The notes under the pieces are model-generated. The model ran no database searches. It was not told the DNA's origin and saw only the letters and a program-made list of their open reading frames with translations. From NCBI RefSeq assembly GCF_000687995.1, contig NZ_JIAC01000001.1, forward strand, positions 1,054,001-1,118,000: a DNA stretch of 64,000 bases, given 5' to 3'. The translations under genes were made by a program, and so were the position numbers. Origin of the DNA: Selenomonas ruminantium AC2024. Its GTDB lineage: Bacteria; Bacillota; Negativicutes; Selenomonadales; Selenomonadaceae. Numbering within the stretch: position 1 is the stretch's first letter; the number at the start of each line of letters is the position of its first letter. Below are positions 8,155 to 17,278 of this stretch, piece by piece.

Positions 8155-8907
8155 ATGGCAGAACAGAAAAAAGTCAGATTCGTAATCGAGCGTCAGGATG
8201 GCCCGGATTCGGCCCCCTATACGCAAGAATTCGATGTAGATTACCGTCCGGGCCTCAACGTTGTTGCCGCCCTGATGGAAATTCAGAAGAACCCGGTCAC
8301 CGTTGACGGCAAGAAAGTTGCTCCTGTTGTTTGGGAATGCAACTGCCTGGAAAAAGTTTGCGGTGCCTGCATGATGGTTATCAACGGCAAAGCTCGTCAG
8401 GCTTGCTGCTCCCTGATTGACAATCTGGAACAGCCCATCCGCCTGCAGCCGGCTCGTACGTTCCCGGTTATCCGTGACCTCTTAATCGACCGCTCTGTTA
8501 TGTTTGAAAGCCTCAAACGCATTCAGGGCTGGGTTGAAGTTGACGGCACCTGGGAAGTTAAGGATGCTCCGATTCAGAACCCGTACACCGCACAGACGGC
8601 TTACGAGATTTCTCACTGCATGACCTGCGGCTGCTGCATGGAAGCATGCCCGAACGTAGGTCCGCAGTCCGACTTCATCGGCCCGTCCCCGACGGTTCAG
8701 GCATATCTCTTCAACCTGCATCCGCTGGGAAAATTCGACGCTCCGAAGCGCCTGAATGCCCTGATGGAAAAAGGCGGCATCACCAGCTGCGGCAACAGCC
8801 AGAACTGCGTACAGGCCTGCCCGAAGAACATCAAGCTCACGACTTATCTCGCACAGCTTAACCGCGATGTGAATAAGCAGGCTCTGAAGAATATCTTCAA
8901 CCACTAA
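8155..8907 (+). CDS. frdB: Fumarate reductase/succinate dehydrogenase iron-sulfur subunit
   Basis: 250 residues carrying the electron wire between FAD and heme. The [2Fe-2S] cysteines are C62, C64 (either could serve as the first ligand), C69, C72 and C84; the second domain has CMTCGCCMEACP (C155, C158, C161, C165) and CGNSQNCVQACP (C212, C218, C222), the usual set for the [4Fe-4S] and [3Fe-4S] clusters. ATG start with GGGAGGA. A strong terminator follows, ending the five-gene fumarase/fumarate reductase unit. Confidence 0.95.
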   Translation: MAEQKKVRFVIERQDGPDSAPYTQEFDVDYRPGLNVVAALMEIQKNPVTVDGKKVAPVVWECNCLEKVCGACMMVINGKARQACCSLIDNLEQPIRLQPARTFPVIRDLLIDRSVMFESLKRIQGWVEVDGTWEVKDAPIQNPYTAQTAYEISHCMTCGCCMEACPNVGPQSDFIGPSPTVQAYLFNLHPLGKFDAPKRLNALMEKGGITSCGNSQNCVQACPKNIKLTTYLAQLNRDVNKQALKNIFNH

Positions 8908-8929
8908 TTGCATAAGCAATAGCAATAAT

Positions 8930-8956
8930 GCCCCCGCCGTTGGCGGGGGCATTTTG
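8930..8956 (+). terminator. Terminator of the fumarate reductase operon
   Basis: A perfect 9-bp GC stem (GCCCCCGCC / GGCGGGGGC) with a 3-nt loop, followed by ATTTTGT. It lies between frdB and the converging Fic gene. Confidence 0.85.
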
Positions 8957-10168
8957 TCACTCTTGAGAGTGTGTATAGCGGAGCTTGTATAAATAATTTT
9001 TCGTCCTGCTGTCAACTAGCAATAGTTCAGCAGGAATTTTTTTTAGGTGGGCATAGATAGTGTTTTCGCTTTTGTCCAGATATTTTTGTAAGTCCTTCAT
9101 ACTAAGACCATGGGGAGAGAAGATTGTGCCTTGCAGGAGCAGGTCGCAGAGGTGATTGGTGGTTTTATTGGGGAGGTCGAGTTTTGTCAGCTTAGGCAGG
9201 CAGCTTTCATAGTTGGCAAGTTTTTCCTGTAAAGCATAACTGGTGTTTTGCAGGGCTTCTACGGAAAATTCCAGCATGCCGGTGATAAAGGGGGTCAGGT
9301 CGCCGCGATTGCAGTCGGCATCGGTGATGGTAAAGAGCTTATAATATTTGCTGCGTTGGTTCTTAATTAGCACAGATAGGCCCAAAGCAACAGCTGGATG
9401 GAGTCTCTGTGTCAGATAATAGGCGGTAATAAAGCGGGACAGGCGGCCGTTACCATCATAGAAGGGATGGATATAGCCGAAGAGGTAATGGAAAATCGCC
9501 ACGCGGATGAAGATAGGGAGGGTGTCATCATTGAGGATGGCAAGAGCGTTATCCATATATGCGATGATTTTGGCTTCGGGGTAGAGTCCGCGATGGACGG
9601 TTTTCTGGGAGGCGGACACGATATCTACACTGTCACGGCGGAAAATTTTGCCATCGGGCAAATTATGTGGTTCTTCGCGCTTTATCTCGTCATAGATAAA
9701 ATCGTCAAATAAGCGACGGATATCCTGGCTGCTATTGAGGTTAAGTTTTGCACCGTCTATAATTTTTTCGTATTGGCTGACAAGGTTCCCTAGCCGTAGG
9801 GAGGAACGTTCCTGTACAGGACGGTTAAGGGCATCTATAATTTCCTTGCGGGTACTGCGTACCCCTTCGATATCATTACTGGACTTAATTTCGTCAATCA
9901 GGCAGGTGTGAAGGTAGAGGGGCATTGCCATAGGCGGCAGTCTGCCTGCAGTTTGTGTGAATTGATGAAATCCATTCATGATTTTGTCCTGCAGCAATGC
10001 AATCTCTTCCGTGTAGCAAAAAAAAGCAGGATGCTCCTGTTGGCGGCCATATTGGCTGATACTGACAGGCAAATGACGTGCTGCTGCGCTGTGGAAGCGT
10101 TGGCTGTATTCCTTTTCCCAGTCAGCTGGGCTTTTATAGTAGATATGATAAAGAGATTCGTAAAGCAT
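8957..10168 (-). CDS. Fic-domain protein with N-terminal self-inhibitory motif
   Basis: 403 residues from the ATG at 10168, which has GAGGT at the right distance; the frame is open further upstream but lacks a ribosome site there and would cross the promoter. Fic proteins usually transfer AMP from ATP to target hydroxyls. The active-site loop HPFYDGNGRLSR is intact at 234-245. The inhibitory helix motif (S/T)xxxE(G/N) appears as SNDIEG at 97-102, so this is a class II Fic protein silenced in cis. The C-terminal ~90 residues look like a winged-helix segment. No antitoxin gene is adjacent, as expected for a self-inhibited member. Target unknown. Confidence 0.9.
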   Translation of the reverse strand: MLYESLYHIYYKSPADWEKEYSQRFHSAAARHLPVSISQYGRQQEHPAFFCYTEEIALLQDKIMNGFHQFTQTAGRLPPMAMPLYLHTCLIDEIKSSNDIEGVRSTRKEIIDALNRPVQERSSLRLGNLVSQYEKIIDGAKLNLNSSQDIRRLFDDFIYDEIKREEPHNLPDGKIFRRDSVDIVSASQKTVHRGLYPEAKIIAYMDNALAILNDDTLPIFIRVAIFHYLFGYIHPFYDGNGRLSRFITAYYLTQRLHPAVALGLSVLIKNQRSKYYKLFTITDADCNRGDLTPFITGMLEFSVEALQNTSYALQEKLANYESCLPKLTKLDLPNKTTNHLCDLLLQGTIFSPHGLSMKDLQKYLDKSENTIYAHLKKIPAELLLVDSRTKNYLYKLRYTHSQE

Positions 10169-10201
10169 AGTAATAACCTCATGATAAAAATTGCGGTGAT
10201 T

Positions 10202-10247
10202 TACATACAAGACCTCAAAAATGATAGATTTTGAGGTCTTGTATGTA
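10202..10247 (-). promoter_or_regulatory. 19-bp perfect inverted repeat at the fic promoter
   Basis: Arms 10202-10220 and 10229-10247 are perfectly complementary around an 8-base spacer (atgataga). It starts at the last base of the fic -10 element and covers the expected transcription start, which fits an operator, though a 5'-end RNA hairpin is also possible. Confidence 0.6.
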
Positions 10248-10252
10248 TTATA
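10247..10252 (-). promoter_or_regulatory. -10 element of the fic promoter
   Basis: On the minus strand this reads TATAAT, about 80 bases before the fic start. No good -35 hexamer is present at 16-18 bp, so the promoter may be weak or need an activator. Confidence 0.5.
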
Positions 10253-10440
10253 GCTCAAAAAAGGGAATTTATCCATAGAAAAGAGTTGGCGGATATTGTT
10301 AAACTACAAAGGAGAATTTGTAGTTTCGAGTATTGTTATTTTCTTGTTTTCACTTGCTTATAACCCCTGTTTAGGTATATCATATAGATAAGTGGGTATG
10401 TTGCCCAAATAATGATAATCGGCAATGTAGGATGATAATT

Positions 10441-12144
10441 ATGAGAAAGAATAATCGTATTCCCCTAAGCCCTTGTTTGCGCCGTTTCCGCTTCTATTTT
10501 GATTTGCTGGGTAAGACGGCCAAAGACTATCTGTTTTTTACGGATTTACAGGAAAATTTGGTAATGGTGTCGCCGAATCTGGCCAATGAGTTTGACCTGC
10601 CCGGCGAAATCATGTATGACTTTGACCAGTATTGGATGCCACTAGTTCATCCCGAGGAGCGGGGGAGCTATCAGGCCTCAATCGCCAAGGTCATGGCTTC
10701 TAAGGTGCCTTGTGAACATAATATGGAGTACCGGGTTAAGACCCGCAAAGGCGAGTATGTCTGGATAAGCTGCCGTGGCCGGGTCGGACTTGACCGTGAC
10801 GGTAATCCCTATATGTTTGTGGGAACCATGTCCCGCATGGCTCAGCGTAATCAAGCGGATGAGGTGACTGGTCTCCTGAACAAGTATCAGTTTGAGCATG
10901 CGGTCAAGATGGCGCTGGCGCAGTACCGGACAACTGGTGAAGGCGGGGCCATTATGGTGATGGGCCTGGATAATTTCAAGATTGTCAACGAAACGTATAA
11001 TCGCATGACCGGGGATTTGGTTCTGAAGCGGGTGTCGGATATCATTGGCAATGTTATCCCTTCAGAACTCACGCTGTTCAAGCTGGATGGGGATGAGTTC
11101 GCCCTGATTTATCCCGGTGCCAAGGAGCAGGAAGTGGCGGAAATCTTTGCCAGCGTGCAGAGTGCCCTGTCACGCCCTCAGGACATTGAAGGTCACCAGT
11201 ATTTTTGCACGGCTTCCTGTGGCACTGTATTCTATCCCGAGGCTGGGAAGGATTATCTGGTGCTGCATAAGCATGCAGAAGCGGCTATGGATATTGCCAA
11301 GCGGGAAGGCAAAAACCGCAATACGATTTTCAGCAAAGAGCAGTACAACCGCTGGGTGCGCTCGATTTCCATGCGGGACAGCATTTGGGAGAGCGTGGAA
11401 AATGGCTGCGTAGGGTTCAGTCTGTTCTTCCAGCCTCAGGTCAGCGCCGGTGACCAGAAACTTATCGGTGCGGAAGCTCTGCTGCGCTGGAAAAATCCCA
11501 AGGGCCGCATGGTGGCACCGATGGAATTTATTCCCATTTTGGAGGAAACCAAGCTCATCATACCCGTGGGCAAATGGGTGGCAGAGCAGGCCATCAAGAC
11601 CTGTAAGAAGTGGCGGCGTTATGTGCCGAATTTCCGGGTCAGCGTCAATATGAGCTACGAGCAAATAAAGGATTTATCCTTTAAGAAATTCGTAGAGGAG
11701 TGTCTGGAGCGTTATGACATGCCGTCGGATTCCATTGTGCTGGAACTTACGGAGAGTAAGATTGTAGCGGACTGGACGTTTATCAACAAGCAGTTTGATT
11801 CCTTCCGTCAGATGGGGATTGCCGTGGCTATGGATGACTTTGGCACGGGCTATTCTTCGTTGGCCTCTTTGAAGAATCTTTCCTGCGATATCGTCAAGAT
11901 TGACCGGGAATTCGTGAAGAAGATTCTGGAAAATGAGTTTGACCGCCGTCTGGTGCAGTATGTGGTAGACCTTTGCCACAGCATTGGCATTTACTGCTGC
12001 ATTGAAGGGGTGGAAGAAGAAGCTGAATATGAGCTTTTGACCAAGGAATGCAAGGCAGATGCCATTCAGGGATATTTGTTCGGCCATCCGGAAAGCGTGG
12101 CCGACTTTGAAGAGAAATTTCTTAAGTTGGAGAAAGAGGCATAA
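10441..12144 (+). CDS. PAS-GGDEF-EAL protein, probable c-di-GMP phosphodiesterase
   Basis: 567 residues from the ATG at 10441, chosen because TAGGA lies 8 bases before it (an in-frame ATG at 10432 has no good site). A PAS-like sensor (about 25-135) precedes a GGDEF domain (about 138-300) and an EAL domain (about 310-560). The GGDEF domain looks inactive: its signature is DGDEF (216-220) and the metal-binding aspartate of LDxDxFK is glycine (GLDNFK, 175-180). The EAL residues are intact: EALLRW 345-350, NMS 403-405, [14 protein letters not shown] 465-473, KID, EGVE, QGYLF. It likely degrades c-di-GMP. No signal peptide. Stop and the queF start overlap (TAATG). Confidence 0.9.
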   Translation: MRKNNRIPLSPCLRRFRFYFDLLGKTAKDYLFFTDLQENLVMVSPNLANEFDLPGEIMYDFDQYWMPLVHPEERGSYQASIAKVMASKVPCEHNMEYRVKTRKGEYVWISCRGRVGLDRDGNPYMFVGTMSRMAQRNQADEVTGLLNKYQFEHAVKMALAQYRTTGEGGAIMVMGLDNFKIVNETYNRMTGDLVLKRVSDIIGNVIPSELTLFKLDGDEFALIYPGAKEQEVAEIFASVQSALSRPQDIEGHQYFCTASCGTVFYPEAGKDYLVLHKHAEAAMDIAKREGKNRNTIFSKEQYNRWVRSISMRDSIWESVENGCVGFSLFFQPQVSAGDQKLIGAEALLRWKNPKGRMVAPMEFIPILEETKLIIPVGKWVAEQAIKTCKKWRRYVPNFRVSVNMSYEQIKDLSFKKFVEECLERYDMPSDSIVLELTESKIVADWTFINKQFDSFRQMGIAVAMDDFGTGYSSLASLKNLSCDIVKIDREFVKKILENEFDRRLVQYVVDLCHSIGIYCCIEGVEEEAEYELLTKECKADAIQGYLFGHPESVADFEEKFLKLEKEA

Positions 12145-12635
12145 TGCGAAACAAGGAACAAGAAGATATCACATTATTGGGCAAGAAGAAAGTCAAGTAT
12201 CACTATGACTATTGTCCGGAGATTCTGGAGACTTTCCAGAACCGTCATCCGGAAAATGATTACTGGGTGAAGTTTAACTGCCCGGAATTTACAGCGCTGT
12301 GCCCCATTACGGGACAGCCGGATTACGCGACAATCTACATCAGTTATGTGCCCAAAGAGAAGATGGTGGAGAGTAAATCCCTGAAACTGTATTTAGTGAG
12401 TTTCCGCAATCATGGGGATTTCCATGAGGATGTTGTCAATGTCATCATGAAGGACCTCGTGAAGTTAATGGAGCCCAAGTATATCGAAGTTTGGGGCAAA
12501 TTCCTGCCGCGTGGGGGTATTTCCATTGACCCCTATGCCAATTATGGACAGCCCGGTACCAAGTTCGAGGAACTGGCCTGGCGCCGTTTTGCCGAGCACG
12601 ATATGGTGGCCATGGATAAGGTGGACAACCGCTAA
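12144..12635 (+). CDS. queF: NADPH-dependent 7-cyano-7-deazaguanine reductase QueF
   Basis: 163 residues, matching the short Bacillus YkvM-type enzyme. It reduces preQ0 to preQ1 in queuosine biosynthesis. The catalytic cysteine is C53 and the acid D60, in [13 protein letters not shown] (48-60). The [19 protein letters not shown] segment binds substrate and NADPH. The start overlaps the stop of the EAL gene, so it is translationally coupled to it. Other queuosine genes are not in the window. Confidence 0.95.
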   Translation: MRNKEQEDITLLGKKKVKYHYDYCPEILETFQNRHPENDYWVKFNCPEFTALCPITGQPDYATIYISYVPKEKMVESKSLKLYLVSFRNHGDFHEDVVNVIMKDLVKLMEPKYIEVWGKFLPRGGISIDPYANYGQPGTKFEELAWRRFAEHDMVAMDKVDNR

Positions 12636-12660
12636 CCACTAGATTCTGGGAGGAGATTCC

Positions 12661-13488
12661 TTGCGAAGACGTCAAAAACGCATTGCCCTGATAAACGATA
12701 TAACCGGTTTTGGCCGCTGTTCCGTGGCGGTGGAGCTGCCCCTGATTTCCGCGATGAAGATTCAGGCCTGCCCGCTGCCCACAGCCATCCTGTCGGTGCA
12801 CACAGGCTTTGAGCACCACTATTTGGACGACTATACAGCGAGGATGAAGCCCTATATGGACAGCTGGGAGAAAAACCAGCTGTCCTTTGATGGTATTTGC
12901 ACAGGCTTTTTGGGCTCGGTGAAGCAGATTGCCATTGTGGAGGAGTTTATCCGCCGCTTCAAGCAGCCCTATACCCGGGTGATGGTTGACCCCGTGATGG
13001 GGGATAATGGCAAGCTCTACAGCTCCTACAATATGGAGATGTGTGCGGAGATGCGCCGCCTGCTGGCCTATGCGGATTTGGTGACGCCAAACCTTACGGA
13101 AGCCTGCATCCTGCTGGATATTTCTTATCCTAAGAATGGTCATGTGACCAACGAGGAATTGGAGTATATGGCCAGTGAACTGGCTTCGCAGGGGCCGTCT
13201 CAGGTGATTATTACAGGACTGCATGGTGAGGATTCCCTGCGGAACTTTATCTACGAAGCTGGCCGGGGCAAGGTGCTCACGGTGGAAAAAGTCGGGGGGG
13301 ACCGCTCCGGTACTGGAGATGCCTTTGCTGCCATCGTGGCCGGCAGTCTTATCAACGGGGAATCCTTAGAGGAAGCCGCTGTCAAGGCTGCGGAGTTTAT
13401 CAAGAAATGTTTGGGCTATGCGGTGAAACTGGATTTGCCCTGGAATTATGGTTTGCCATTTGAAGAATATCTTAGGGAGCTGAAGTAA
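12661..13488 (+). CDS. Pyridoxamine/pyridoxal kinase (PdxY/PdxK type)
   Basis: 275 residues of the ribokinase-like vitamin B6 kinase group: N-terminal INDITGFGRCSVAVELP (about 11-27), DPVMGDNG (about 101-108), and the C-terminal anion-hole and base motif DRSGTGDAFAAI (about 219-230). It would phosphorylate B6 vitamers for salvage. The start is TTG with GGGAGGAG upstream. It sits between queF and a radical SAM gene at short spacing, probably one operon; the groupings look like housekeeping rather than a pathway. Confidence 0.88.
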   Translation: MRRRQKRIALINDITGFGRCSVAVELPLISAMKIQACPLPTAILSVHTGFEHHYLDDYTARMKPYMDSWEKNQLSFDGICTGFLGSVKQIAIVEEFIRRFKQPYTRVMVDPVMGDNGKLYSSYNMEMCAEMRRLLAYADLVTPNLTEACILLDISYPKNGHVTNEELEYMASELASQGPSQVIITGLHGEDSLRNFIYEAGRGKVLTVEKVGGDRSGTGDAFAAIVAGSLINGESLEEAAVKAAEFIKKCLGYAVKLDLPWNYGLPFEEYLRELK

Positions 13489-13489
13489 A

Positions 13490-14149
13490 TTGTTAGTCTA
13501 TGCAACCCACAAGGGGGGCAGGTACTTGCCTCTGGAGGAAAGCCTGAAAGAACAGCCGGAAGGCAAGCGGAATCTCTATGTCAACATTACCAATGAATGC
13601 AACTGCGCCTGCACTTTCTGCCTGCGCAATATGAAAAAGATGGCGGAAGAATCCAGCCTGTGGCTGAAAAAGCGGCCCACAGTCGATGAGCTAAAAGCAG
13701 CCTTGGATGATGTCCCCTGGGAATATATCCGGGAAGTGGTGTTCTGTGGTTTCGGTGAGCCGACCATGCAGCTGGCAACACTTACGGAACTTCTGCACTA
13801 TGTGAAGGAGCAGCATCCGGAGCTGCCTACCCGCCTCAATACCAATGGGCTCGGGGAACTGGAATATAGCAGGGAAATCGCCGCAGATTTTCAGGGTGTT
13901 CTCGATACCATTTCCATCAGTCTCAATGCTTCCAATGCGGAACGCTATTACGAGCTGACCAGAGCCAAGTATGGCCTGAAGTCCTATGAGGCCATGCTGG
14001 ACTTTGCAGAGCACTGCAAGAAGTATGTGCCGAACGTGGTGCTGACCATCGTGGACAAGGTGGAAGGTCCGGAAGAAATCGCCAAATGCCAGGCCATCTG
14101 TGATGCGCGGGGGCTGACCCTGCGGGTGCGTCCTTACGAGGACAGCTGA
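13490..14149 (+). CDS. Radical SAM protein of the TatD-associated type
   Basis: 219 residues, TTG start one base after the kinase stop, so coupled to it. The radical SAM cluster motif CxxxCxxC is at C37, C41, C44 (CNCACTFC), followed by VFCGFGEPT near residues 83-91, the GGE-like SAM-binding motif. Size and motif arrangement fit the small radical SAM family often found beside tatD nuclease genes; no tatD is in this window. Reaction unknown. Confidence 0.8.
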   Translation: MLVYATHKGGRYLPLEESLKEQPEGKRNLYVNITNECNCACTFCLRNMKKMAEESSLWLKKRPTVDELKAALDDVPWEYIREVVFCGFGEPTMQLATLTELLHYVKEQHPELPTRLNTNGLGELEYSREIAADFQGVLDTISISLNASNAERYYELTRAKYGLKSYEAMLDFAEHCKKYVPNVVLTIVDKVEGPEEIAKCQAICDARGLTLRVRPYEDS

Positions 14150-14163
14150 TTTTAGACAAAAAT

Positions 14164-14205
14164 AAAAGCTTGTGGACAGATTTTTATCATCCACAAGCTT
14201 TTTTA
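14164..14205. terminator. Bidirectional terminator between converging genes
   Basis: A perfect 13-bp stem (14164-14176 with 14190-14202) with a 13-nt loop, A-tract on the left and T-tract on the right. It serves the radical SAM operon and the converging BI-1/YccA gene. Confidence 0.88.
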
Positions 14206-14214
14206 TTGCGTGAT

Positions 14215-14937
14215 TTAGTCATCACCCATATTGCTGATGGTCAGCAGGAGGTCAATGCAGCGCACATAGAGCCAGACCAGCGTAATCAGCAGGGAGAACG
14301 CACAGTACCATTCGTAGTCCTTGGGCAGGCCCTGGGCTACTGCTTCCTGAATCTGCTGGTAATCAATGAACAGGCAGGCGGTGGCAATGGCGATAATCAA
14401 AAGGCTGATGCCAACGCCAATCAGACCGCCTTCCATGAAGCCAAAATCCACAGCAAAGAAATGGGCCAGGACAAAGCGCAGCAGATAGCTGAGCAACAGG
14501 CCGATTAAAGCAATGGTAACGCCCTTGATGAACTTGCCATCTACTGTAATCCATCCCTGGCTGAATACCAAAGCAGCGGCGATGGCGATGGTGAAGGTAA
14601 GCATTACTGCCTGGATGATTACACCGGGCAAGAAGGCTTCTGCAACCATGGACAGCATAGCAATGGAAGCACCTTCAAAGATAGCGAACAGCGGGGAGAT
14701 AAAACCTGCCGTCCCCGGCTTGAAGCTCACGATAAAGGTCATAATCAGGCAGCCCACACAGGCGACTACCGTTGTAACCATGGTGGCATAGCCGCTGATC
14801 ATGGTGGCAAAAGCCGAAGCTGCTACGAGCAGCACCATGAGGATTTCCTTCATGGCAATACCGGAATAGCTGGCTGCTTCGGTCATGAAAGCCCCACGGC
14901 TAAGGTCTTGTACTTTACCGAGCATAGGATTTTCCAT
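14215..14937 (-). CDS. Bax inhibitor-1/YccA family membrane protein
   Basis: 240 residues, seven predicted membrane helices, beginning MENPMLGK. Members are inner-membrane proteins; the Bacillus homologue YetJ is a pH-sensitive calcium leak channel, and YccA modulates FtsH. Acidic residues near the C-terminal helices (DYQQIQEAV, RCIDLL) agree with the BI-1 channel core. The ATG at 14937 is used, with GGAG nine bases before it; the frame extends to a TTG at 14952 that lacks a site. It is monocistronic, converging on the radical SAM operon. Confidence 0.85.
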   Translation of the reverse strand: MENPMLGKVQDLSRGAFMTEAASYSGIAMKEILMVLLVAASAFATMISGYATMVTTVVACVGCLIMTFIVSFKPGTAGFISPLFAIFEGASIAMLSMVAEAFLPGVIIQAVMLTFTIAIAAALVFSQGWITVDGKFIKGVTIALIGLLLSYLLRFVLAHFFAVDFGFMEGGLIGVGISLLIIAIATACLFIDYQQIQEAVAQGLPKDYEWYCAFSLLITLVWLYVRCIDLLLTISNMGDD

Positions 14938-15020
14938 AAGTAACATCTCCAATCTTATAATAGATTATTACGCTTTTATTTTATCATATAATGCCGAAAG
15001 ATAACAGGTAAAACAAGTGC

Positions 15021-15062
15021 AAATAAGGCAAGCCGGCACGCATCGCGTACCGGCTTTATTTA
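15021..15062. terminator. Terminator-like hairpin
   Basis: AGCCGG (15031-15036) pairs with CCGGCT (15050-15055), with an inner ACGC/GCGT stem and one C-A mismatch; AAATAA precedes and TTTATT follows. It lies 84 bases upstream of the BI-1/YccA start, so it probably ends transcription of something in the gap to its right, or a vanished gene. Confidence 0.5.
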
Positions 15063-15740
15063 TGGATATTCATAGATATTAACGTATCCTTCTCATATTC
15101 ATTTGTCGGCAAAGATTTCCTCTCGAGCAGAAACCTTGCGCAGTGTTCCATAATATATGGATGTTCAGCTGAAACATTTTTGAATACACAGATTCACTTG
15201 TTGCGCGCGCGTCATCTCTCATTCGATAACAATAGGGTTACTACAGTTTCGATGCTCATAGATGAACGTAAAGACTTACCCGGGGTAGCAGTATGTGCTT
15301 CCTCAATCCTAGCGTTGTGCTCCAAACTTCCAACTGCTTTTGAGTACGTCTGGCGGCATAGCCATCATCACGTCTCTTTTTCGACTGTTGGATATTCTTG
15401 TACTTCACCAATGCACTTGCTAGCTAGGTTTCAAAAGAGCTCCTGCCAAGTGATTTCTTCAATAAACACTCACATCCTTTCGTAAAACAAGTATGTAAGG
15501 TTTTGAAGAGAGCCTGTTTCGGCTAGATACCCACCTGCTAAAATTTCAAACGACAGAATTACTTTTCTAGTGGTTTGCGTATCCATCTCCTCTTTACGAT
15601 TCCATAATAACATACTTATCTGATAATTGCAATACTTATGAATAATAAAATTAACGTTTTGAGAGAAATTATCGTAAACCATGGAGGAAAATATATAGTA
15701 TAATAGTAAAGATAACATTTGTAACGGAGAAGGAGCAGAG
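15063..15740. other. Gene-poor gap, possibly a decayed gene
   Basis: About 680 bases with no supported gene. Base composition is more AT-rich and codon-like structure is weaker than in neighbours. On the minus strand short open segments (for instance one starting MDTQTTRKVILSFE at about 15582) are broken by stops. No recognisable family, hairpin array or insertion-sequence end was found. It could be the remnant of a mobile or accessory gene. Confidence 0.35.
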
Positions 15741-15743
15741 GCA

Positions 15744-16586
15744 ATGAAACATTTGGTTGTTGTGCGTGGCGGTGGCGAATTGGCCAGCGGGACGATTCAT
15801 GCTTTATACCGGGCGGGGTTCCGGGTGCTGGTACTGGAGAAAAAAGAACCATCGGCCACCAGACGGCGTGTGGCTTTTTCGGAGGCCATGTACCGCGGTC
15901 AGGCCAAAGTGGAGCGCATAACCTGTTATAAGGCCAAGAATCTCATCGAGGCCAAGGACCGCTTGAAGAAGGGTGAGCTCGTGATGCTCGAAGATCCGAC
16001 TGCCCGCAGCGTGAAGGAATTGAAGCCACAGGTGCTGGTGGATGCCATCCTTTCCCATAGCACCAATGGCACGACCAAGGATATGGCAGAGCATACCATT
16101 GCCTTAGGCCCCGGCTTCTGCGCCGGCCGTGATGTCGATGTGGTGGTGGAAACCATGCGCGGCCACAATCTAGGCCGTTTGATTTACGAGGGATTTTCTG
16201 CCCGCAGTCAGGATATTCAGAGCAGCACGGTGGGAGAAAGCGCCAACATGGAGCATTTGATTTTCGCCCCCGAAGCCGGCACGGTGGATGTGCTGAGCAC
16301 CATTTCCCTGATGGTCAAAAAAGGAGAACCTTTGGCGGTGCTCCATACGGAAGATGGCCGTGACATTGAGATAAAGGCCACGATTGACGGCGTTCTGCGC
16401 GGTGCCCTGCATCGGGGCAGCAAGGTGAAGAAGGAGCAGAAGATTGCCGATATCCATCCGACCATGGGGCAGGAAGAATGCTTCACGATTTCCGACAAGG
16501 CCCGCTGTGTGGCCGGTTCCGTATTGGAGGCCGTGATGGTTTGGGAAAACAAGCGGCCGAAACGGAGGTTCTTTGGCCGTGGTTAA
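15744..16586 (+). CDS. yqeB: EF2563/YqeB-family selenium-dependent molybdenum hydroxylase accessory protein
   Basis: 280 residues. The N-terminus VVVRGGGELASGTIHAL (5-21) is a Rossmann-type nucleotide loop, followed by the family's DAILSHSTNGTT and ALGPGFCAGRDVDVVVET segments. The family is linked with maturation of selenium-dependent molybdenum hydroxylases, but the exact reaction is not established, and no hydroxylase, selD or xdhC is in the window. ATG start with GGAGAAGGAG. The C-terminus overlaps the next gene by 14 bases. Confidence 0.8.
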   Translation: MKHLVVVRGGGELASGTIHALYRAGFRVLVLEKKEPSATRRRVAFSEAMYRGQAKVERITCYKAKNLIEAKDRLKKGELVMLEDPTARSVKELKPQVLVDAILSHSTNGTTKDMAEHTIALGPGFCAGRDVDVVVETMRGHNLGRLIYEGFSARSQDIQSSTVGESANMEHLIFAPEAGTVDVLSTISLMVKKGEPLAVLHTEDGRDIEIKATIDGVLRGALHRGSKVKKEQKIADIHPTMGQEECFTISDKARCVAGSVLEAVMVWENKRPKRRFFGRG

Positions 16587-17247
16587 TTTATGGGAGATGC
16601 TGCTGGATTTTTTATTTCCGCCTCATTGTCCGCTGTGCCATGCTTATGTGGAGAAAAAGGGCGGCTGGTGCCCTGCGTGCCTCACCCAGGCTTTGCAGCC
16701 TCATCGCTTGCCTCTTTCCGTGCCTATGCGTGCTTTTTTAGCCGACGCATGGGCACTTGGTTTATATAAGGACAGTTTGCGGGATTTAATCCGTCATCTG
16801 AAATACCAAAAGCAGCGCAGCAATCTGCCTTATATCGCAAGCTTTCTGCAGGCGGCAGCGGGAGAAGCGCAGGTGAAAGAACTGCTGAGCGGAATGGATA
16901 TGGCCATAGCGGTGCCCCTGTATCCGGCCAAGGAAAAACAGCGGGGCTTTAATCAGGCGGAGCTGATATTCGGTGAATTTTTGACAAGTCAGCACATCCC
17001 CATGAGGCGCCTGCTGAAACGCACACGAGCCACCCGCCCCATGTATGAGCTCAGCGAGCAAGAGCGGACAGAGAACCTCAAAAACGCCTTTGCCGTAACA
17101 GAGGCAAAGGCGCTGGAAGGTAAAAATATTTTGCTCGTGGACGATATTCTGACCACCGGTGCTACCATGGCGGAATGTGCCAGAGTGTTAAAGGCGGCCG
17201 GAGCCAAATCCGTTTGCGCCCTGGTATTGGCCAGTGACCACCGTTAG
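16573..17247 (+). CDS. comFC: ComF-family phosphoribosyltransferase-like protein
   Basis: 224 residues. Four cysteines C19, C22, C33, C36 (CPLC and CPAC) form an N-terminal zinc finger, and ILLVDDILTTGATM near the C-terminus is the PRPP-binding loop. ComFC-type proteins take part in DNA uptake and natural transformation or related DNA work. GGAGG (16564-16568) is 4 bases before the TTG at 16573 and 10 before the GTG at 16579, so the start is uncertain by two codons. Overlaps yqeB by 14 bases. A family-F long hairpin follows the stop. Confidence 0.88.
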   Translation: MAVVNLWEMLLDFLFPPHCPLCHAYVEKKGGWCPACLTQALQPHRLPLSVPMRAFLADAWALGLYKDSLRDLIRHLKYQKQRSNLPYIASFLQAAAGEAQVKELLSGMDMAIAVPLYPAKEKQRGFNQAELIFGEFLTSQHIPMRRLLKRTRATRPMYELSEQERTENLKNAFAVTEAKALEGKNILLVDDILTTGATMAECARVLKAAGAKSVCALVLASDHR

Positions 17248-17278
17248 AAATATTATGAGATTTTTATAACGGTATGCA

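Noticed and set aside
6227-8155. A 642-codon open frame antisense to frdA, with similar long antisense frames over mutA, mutB and other genes
   Set aside because: They lack ribosome sites and family features and mirror well-supported genes on the other strand; strong codon bias leaves stop-free antisense frames.
15180-15485. 101-codon plus-strand frame in the gene-poor gap
   Set aside because: No ribosome site, atypical composition and no recognisable motif; judged chance.
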